Below, one piece after another: positions 6,945 to 10,510 of a stretch of DNA of 10,510 nucleotides. A program made the translations under genes and the position numbers. Source of the DNA: Nocardioidaceae bacterium (GTDB lineage Bacteria; Actinomycetota; Actinomycetes; Propionibacteriales; Nocardioidaceae); assembly GCA_013696015.1 (NCBI GenBank), contig JACCZI010000114.1:1-10510 (forward strand), in the 5' to 3' direction. The notes beneath the pieces were generated by a model, which saw only the letters and a list, made by a program, of their open reading frames with translations, was not told the origin of the DNA and did not search any database. Position 1 is the first letter of the stretch; each line of letters starts with the position of its first letter.

Positions 6945-6947
6945 GCG

Positions 6948-7796
6948 GTGCCTGAGCTGCCCGAGGTCGAGGTGGTCCGGCAGGGACTGGAGCGTCAGGT
7001 GATCGGTCGGCAGGTCCTGGGCGTCGATGTGCTTCATCCGCGCTCCGTACGTCGCCACCTGCCGGGACCGGCCGACTTCGCGGATCGGCTGCGCGGACGG
7101 ACACCGGTTTCTGCCTGCCGGCGCGGCAAGTACCTGTGGCTCCCGCTCGACAGCGGGGACGCCGTGCTGGCCCACCTGGGCATGTCGGGACAGCTCCTGG
7201 TACGACCGCCAGACGTGCCGTTCGAGCGGCACCTGCGGGTCCGCCTGCAGCTCGGCGAGGTAGACGTCCGCTTCGTCGACCAGCGCATGTTCGGCGGGAT
7301 GTGGTGGAGCGAGGGCGGGGGGTCGCTACCGGACGCGATCGCACACATCGCGCCGGACCCGTTCGACGAGCGCTTCGACGACGAGCAGTTCCTCCGCCTG
7401 ATTCGTGCCCGGCGCACCGGGGTGAAGCGGGCGCTGCTGGACCAGTCACTGGTCTCCGGCGTCGGCAACATCTACGCAGACGAGGCGCTATGGCGGGCCC
7501 GGCTCCACTACGCCCGTCCGACGCAGACCTTGCGACGGTCCCAGGTGACCGCACTGCTCGCCGGCGTCCGCGAGGTGATGTCGGCCGCGTTGGCGCAGGG
7601 CGGGACGTCGTTCGACGCGTTGTACGTCAACGTCAACGGCGAGAGCGGCTACTTCGACCGTTCGCTCAGCGTCTACGGTCGAACCGATCTGCCGTGCCCA
7701 CGGTGCGCGGCGCCCATCCGGCGCGATGCCTTCCTCAACCGCTCCTCGTTCAGCTGTCCGCGATGCCAGCCGCGGCCACGTCGCGGTCACTGGTGA
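6948..7796 (+). CDS. mutM: formamidopyrimidine-DNA glycosylase (MutM/Fpg)
   Basis: A 282-residue bifunctional glycosylase and AP lyase that removes 8-oxoguanine and formamidopyrimidines from DNA. The start MPELPEVE places catalytic Pro2 and Glu3 directly after the initiator Met, which fixes the GTG at 6948. Lys61 (RRGKYLW) is the conserved beta-turn lysine, and M79 in HLGMSGQ with the arginine and phenylalanine of DQRMFGG match the residues that fill the gap left by the flipped base. SGVGNIYADEALW is the helix-two-turn-helix. The C-terminal zinc finger uses C250, C253, C270 and C273, with Arg265 (NRSSF) in the DNA-contact position. The start is three bases after the rnc stop, so the two are translationally coupled; rnc-mutM adjacency is standard in actinobacteria. 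Confidence 0.96.
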   Translation: MPELPEVEVVRQGLERQVIGRQVLGVDVLHPRSVRRHLPGPADFADRLRGRTPVSACRRGKYLWLPLDSGDAVLAHLGMSGQLLVRPPDVPFERHLRVRLQLGEVDVRFVDQRMFGGMWWSEGGGSLPDAIAHIAPDPFDERFDDEQFLRLIRARRTGVKRALLDQSLVSGVGNIYADEALWRARLHYARPTQTLRRSQVTALLAGVREVMSAALAQGGTSFDALYVNVNGESGYFDRSLSVYGRTDLPCPRCAAPIRRDAFLNRSSFSCPRCQPRPRRGHW

Positions 7797-7868
7797 CGGC
7801 CCCTGTCCCCCCGCCACCGACGCCCGTCGATGCGCTGTTGACCTCAGTCGGCACCCGGTGGGACGCTT

Positions 7869-7883
7869 GGGGGTGGATCCCCC
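7869..7883 (+). terminator. GC-rich hairpin downstream of mutM
   Basis: GGGGG (7869-7873) and CCCCC (7879-7883) form a perfect 5-bp stem with a five-base loop, 72 bases after the mutM stop. There is no T-run after it. It may end the rnc-mutM transcript or simply mark the boundary before the next promoter. Confidence 0.35.
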
Positions 7884-7884
7884 G

Positions 7885-7913
7885 TTCACCCGCCGCTCGG
7901 GTCGACGTACGTA
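7885..7913 (+). promoter_or_regulatory. possible promoter for the 76-residue zipper protein
   Basis: TTCACC (7885-7890) and TACGTA (7908-7913) are 17 bases apart, an acceptable -35/-10 pair, just after the mutM hairpin and 57 bases before the ATG. The -10 lacks the usual final T, and TAACTC at 7912-7917 is an alternative. The surrounding gap (7797-7969) has no other coding sign; the long frame crossing it is the shadow frame of mutM. Confidence 0.25.
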
Positions 7914-7949
7914 ACTCGCTTTCTTGCAGCAACCGGCAGGACGACGAGA

Positions 7950-7961
7950 CTCCACGTGGAG
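7950..7961. promoter_or_regulatory. 12-bp perfect palindrome overlapping a ribosome site
   Basis: CTCCACGTGGAG is its own reverse complement. Its right end overlaps the Shine-Dalgarno GGAGG (7958-7962) of the gene starting at 7970. It could be an operator for a dimeric regulator acting downstream of the promoter. As RNA the centre cannot close into a good hairpin, so ribosome-site sequestration within one molecule is less likely. Confidence 0.35.
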
Positions 7962-7969
7962 GGCAGAAA

Positions 7970-8200
7970 ATGGCCAAGGCACTTGTCGGATACATCGGCG
8001 GGATCGACCCGCGCAAGGCGCGGGAGTCGGGACAGCTTCGGCAGCGCATCGTCGACCTGGAGTCCGAGGTACGCCGCCTGAAGGAAGAAAACGACGCACT
8101 GGCAGCCGCCTGTCGTGCCGCGTCGACCGAGCGCCACGACGACCTCGAGATCAGGCTCGACGGGCTCGACCCGCGCCTCCTCGAGCCCGTCGTACGCTAG
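7970..8200 (+). CDS. 76-residue leucine-zipper-like small protein, function unknown
   Basis: A real small gene, hidden in the end of a longer frame that crosses mutM out of register. The ATG at 7970 has GGAGG (7958-7962) seven bases upstream. The protein opens MAKALVGYIGGIDPR, then has a coiled coil from about 18 to 50: L23, I27, L30, V34, L37, N41 and L44 follow 4-3 spacing, with Leu at every seventh residue (30, 37, 44) and Asn41 at a core 'a' position, as in parallel two-stranded zippers. The motif G-(I/L)-D-P-R occurs at 11-15 and again at 65-69, near the two ends. I recall similar small proteins starting MAKALxGxxGG in other actinobacteria, but no known function. It has no signal peptide, membrane helix or DNA-binding basic patch clear enough to call it a bZIP-type regulator. 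It probably makes a cytoplasmic dimer. Confidence 0.8.
   Translation: MAKALVGYIGGIDPRKARESGQLRQRIVDLESEVRRLKEENDALAAACRAASTERHDDLEIRLDGLDPRLLEPVVR
8158..8192 (+). terminator. 12-bp perfect hairpin inside the end of the zipper-protein gene
   Basis: Arms CGACGGGCTCGA (8158-8169) and TCGAGCCCGTCG (8181-8192) pair perfectly over 12 bp around an 11-base loop, ending five bases before the TAG stop at 8198. This is the strongest hairpin I found in the window. There is no T-tract after it. Likely it ends the short transcript of the zipper gene or shields its 3' end. Confidence 0.5.
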
Positions 8201-8307
8201 CGAGCCCGCACACCTCCTGGACCTTCTTCGGCGTGCCCGGAGCTGGTGATCGACTGCGCGCCCTAGGCTGAAGCGGGCTTTCCCCCCGCATGCCGAGGAG
8301 TTCCGCG

Positions 8308-10510
8308 TTGCACCTCAAGAGCCTGACGCTGCGGGGCTTCAAGTCCTTTGCGACCGCCACCACGTTGCGGTTCGAACCGGGTATCACCTGTGTCGTCGGC
8401 CCCAACGGCTCCGGCAAGTCCAACGTCGTCGACGCTCTTGCCTGGGTGATGGGGGAACAGGGTGCCAAGTCGCTGCGTGGCGGCAAGATGGAGGACGTTG
8501 TCTTCGCGGGCACGGCGGGCCGCCCGCCGCTGGGCCGCGCCGAGGTCGTCCTGACGATCGACAACGCCGACGGTGCCCTGCCGCTCGACCACTCCGAGGT
8601 CACGCTCACGCGGACCCTGTTTCGCAACGGGAGCTCCGAGTACGCCATCAACGGCTCGCCATGCCGTCTTCTCGACCTCCAGGAGCTGCTCAGCGACTCT
8701 GGCATCGGCCGCGAGATGCACGTGGTCGTCGGGCAGGGCCAGCTCGACACAATCCTGCGCGCCACCCCTGAGGACCGGCGGGGTTTTGTCGAGGAGGCGG
8801 CGGGTGTCCTCAAGCACCGCCGGCGCAAGGAGAAGGCGCTCCGAAAGCTGGAGGGCACCGACGGCAACCTGCTGCGGCTGCAGGACCTGCTCGGCGAGAT
8901 CCGTCGTCAGCTCAAGCCGCTGAGCCGCCAGGCCGAGGTGGCCCGCCGGGCAGCGGCGGTCCAGTCCGACGCGCGGGACGCTCGCGCCCGGCTGCTCGCA
9001 GACGACATCACCGCGGCCAGGGAGGGCCTGGCGCGCGAGGTCGCGGACGAGACCGCGCTGCGAGAGAGGCGCGCCCGCGTGGAGGCCATTCTCAGCGCGG
9101 CCGGGCGGGAGGAGGCCGAGCTCGACGAGGTGGTACGCACCATGGAGCCGAGGCTGACGCGGGCTCAGGAGACGTGGTACCGCCTGTCCGGTCTGCGGGA
9201 GCGGATCGGCGGTCTGGGCGACATGGCGGCCGAACGGATGCGGTTGTCCGACAACGAGCCCACCGAGACCACTCGTGGCGTCGGTTCCGACGACCTGGCG
9301 GCTCAGGCCGCGCAGGTCCGTGACGAAGCGCAGCGGATCGGACGAGAGGTCGACGGCAGGCGCGAAGCTCTGGACGAGGCGGTCGGAACCCGGCAGGAAG
9401 CCGAACAGGCCGCTGCTGCCGCGGATCGACGAGTGGCCGACCAGGCACGCGCTCACGCCGACCGCCGCGAGGGGTTGGCTCGGTTGCGCGGCGCGGTCAA
9501 CACCTCCCGGACGCGGGTCAAGGCGGGGGAGGAGGAGCTGTCGCGGCTCGAAGCGGTGCGGAGCGACGCCCACGAGCGGATGCAGCGGGCCTCGCACGAC
9601 TTCACGGCGCTGGAAACGCGCGTCGCAGGACTCAGCGCCGGCGAGGGTGGCCTCGACGCCGAGCACGAGGGCGCGCTCAGCGCCTTGAGCGACGTCACGC
9701 AGCGGCTGGCCAAGGCACGGGAGGAGGCACAGCTCGCGGACCGTGAACGTGCCGGTCTGGTGGCCCGCATGGAGGCGCTCCAGCTCAGCCTTACCCGCCG
9801 GGACGGTGCCGCCGCGCTGCTGTCAGCCGCTGACCGGATCCCCGGGTTGCGGGGCTCCGTGGCCTCGTTGCTCCGGGTCCGGCCGGGGTACGAAACCGCT
9901 GTCACCGCCGCCCTCGGCGACGCCGCCGGAGGGGTGGCGCTGGATGACTGTGCCAGCGCGGTCGGCGCCCTCACACATCTGCGAGAGCGCGACCTCGGCC
10001 GGGCCACCGTGCTGATGGCCGGCGGTCCTCACGCCGATCCTGGCGTCCATCCGCTGCCTGACGGCGCGACGTACGCGCTCGATGCGGTCGAGGCGCCGGC
10101 GGACCTGAGGCCAGCCCTGCAACGGTTGCTGGGCGACGTGGTCGTCGTCGCGGACCTGGCGGCTGCTCGGCTGCTGTTGCAGGACAGACCCGAGGCAGTG
10201 GCCGTCACCAAAGAGGGCGACGTCCTCGGTGCGCACGTCGCAGCCGGCGGCTCGGCGGGCGGCCCCAGCCTGTTCGCGCTTGAGGTGGCCTATGACGAGG
10301 CACGCGAGGCGCACGAGGCTGCGGTCGGCACCAGCGAGCGGCTGCGCTTCGAGGTCACCCGGTGGGAGGGCGAGTGCGTCGATGCGCAGCGTCGGGTCGA
10401 CGTGGCGCTGGCGTCTCTGCACGAGTCCGACGCGGCTCTGGCTGCGGTGGTGGAGCGGCTCGGTCAGCTCGGCGGGGCGGCGCGGGCAGCCCGCGCCGAG
10501 GTGGAGCGAG
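8308..10510 (+). CDS. smc: chromosome segregation protein SMC, N-terminal part (3' end outside window)
   Basis: The first 734 residues of SMC, the ATPase at the heart of the bacterial condensin that organises and separates chromosomes. The N-terminus HLKSLTLRGFKSFATATTL is typical, Walker A is GPNGSGKSN at 31-39, and the Q-loop region VVVGQGQLD is at 139-147. A long charged coiled coil runs from about 165 to 505. The hinge (dimerisation) domain spans about 511 (IPGLRGSVASLL) to 645, and the returning coiled coil is under way at the edge. Full SMC is near 1,190 residues, so the second coil arm, signature motif and Walker B lie outside. I chose the TTG at 8308 because GAGGAG (8295-8300) is seven bases upstream and the protein then begins at the family's usual M-(Y/H)-LKSL. 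An in-frame ATG at 8290 would add six residues but has no ribosome site. The 107-base gap before it holds only a poor promoter candidate (TAGGCT, 8264-8269). Confidence 0.96.
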   Translation, partial: MHLKSLTLRGFKSFATATTLRFEPGITCVVGPNGSGKSNVVDALAWVMGEQGAKSLRGGKMEDVVFAGTAGRPPLGRAEVVLTIDNADGALPLDHSEVTLTRTLFRNGSSEYAINGSPCRLLDLQELLSDSGIGREMHVVVGQGQLDTILRATPEDRRGFVEEAAGVLKHRRRKEKALRKLEGTDGNLLRLQDLLGEIRRQLKPLSRQAEVARRAAAVQSDARDARARLLADDITAAREGLAREVADETALRERRARVEAILSAAGREEAELDEVVRTMEPRLTRAQETWYRLSGLRERIGGLGDMAAERMRLSDNEPTETTRGVGSDDLAAQAAQVRDEAQRIGREVDGRREALDEAVGTRQEAEQAAAAADRRVADQARAHADRREGLARLRGAVNTSRTRVKAGEEELSRLEAVRSDAHERMQRASHDFTALETRVAGLSAGEGGLDAEHEGALSALSDVTQRLAKAREEAQLADRERAGLVARMEALQLSLTRRDGAAALLSAADRIPGLRGSVASLLRVRPGYETAVTAALGDAAGGVALDDCASAVGALTHLRERDLGRATVLMAGGPHADPGVHPLPDGATYALDAVEAPADLRPALQRLLGDVVVVADLAAARLLLQDRPEAVAVTKEGDVLGAHVAAGGSAGGPSLFALEVAYDEAREAHEAAVGTSERLRFEVTRWEGECVDAQRRVDVALASLHESDAALAAVVERLGQLGGAARAARAEVER

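Noticed and set aside
5312..7232. Two long minus-strand frames (284 and 369 codons)
   Set aside because: They lie opposite DUF177, rpmF, rnc and mutM and show no family motifs; high GC makes such frames common.
7136..7969. Extension of the zipper-protein frame leftward through mutM to give 354 residues
   Set aside because: The upstream part is an out-of-frame reading of mutM, rich in Arg/Pro/Ala; the good ribosome site and natural start are at 7970.
8203..8279. 7-bp inverted repeat AGCCCGC (8203-8209) / GCGGGCT (8273-8279) before smc
   Set aside because: The arms are 63 bases apart; at this GC content such a match is not surprising.
8263..9666. 467-codon open frame on the minus strand
   Set aside because: It is the complement of smc, whose motifs are unmistakable on the + strand; the translation is low-complexity Arg/Gln/Leu-rich, as GC-rich antisense frames are.
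1..10510. Search for tRNA, rRNA, CRISPR repeats, insertion sequences, prophage or toxin-antitoxin pairs
   Set aside because: No spaced repeats, transposase motifs, tRNA-like folds or toxin-antitoxin-like gene pairs could be seen on either strand.

Overview
The window looks like chromosome of a high-GC actinobacterium. The core genes are about 70% GC by eye, with strong G/C preference at third codon positions and many GTG starts. The order DAK2-domain gene, recG, rsmD, coaD, DUF177 (yceD), rpmF, rnc, mutM, smc is the conserved actinobacterial housekeeping block. The small secreted protein between recG and rsmD resembles proteins I associate with Nocardioidaceae (Propionibacteriales). That family-level guess rests on resemblance only.

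Layout: All intact genes lie on the + strand. The window opens inside a DAK2/FakA-like kinase-family gene (1-1140, 5' end missing). Nine bases later comes recG (1150-3339). A lower-GC patch follows (3340-4201). It holds a secreted protein gene (3371-3919), a branched inverted repeat that may be a two-way terminator (3920-3955), and a minus-strand remnant of a DUF305 gene (3940-4113). The housekeeping run then resumes with rsmD (4202-4771), coaD (4821-5351), DUF177 (5495-6037), rpmF (6041-6226), rnc (6204-6944) and mutM (6948-7796). A 173-base gap with hairpins and a 12-bp palindrome leads to a 76-residue leucine-zipper-like protein gene (7970-8200). Then smc starts at a TTG (8308) and runs off the right edge after its hinge domain.

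How the genes work together: DUF177, rpmF and rnc form a tight ribosome and rRNA cluster (23S-linked factor, L32, rRNA-processing RNase III). RsmD modifies 16S rRNA, recG and mutM act in DNA rescue and repair, coaD makes coenzyme A, and smc organises the chromosome. Spacings of 3-9 bases or overlaps (DAK2/recG, DUF177/rpmF, rpmF/rnc, rnc/mutM) suggest shared transcripts. The likely transcription breaks are before the secreted gene, between coaD and DUF177, and on both sides of the 76-residue gene.

I see no defence system, CRISPR array, transposase, tRNA or rRNA, and nothing I would call a new multi-gene system. The most unusual items are the DUF305 remnant in the recG-rsmD gap, the zipper protein with its palindrome and terminal hairpin, and two start codons (CTG for DUF177, TTG for smc) that a simple ORF call would miss.
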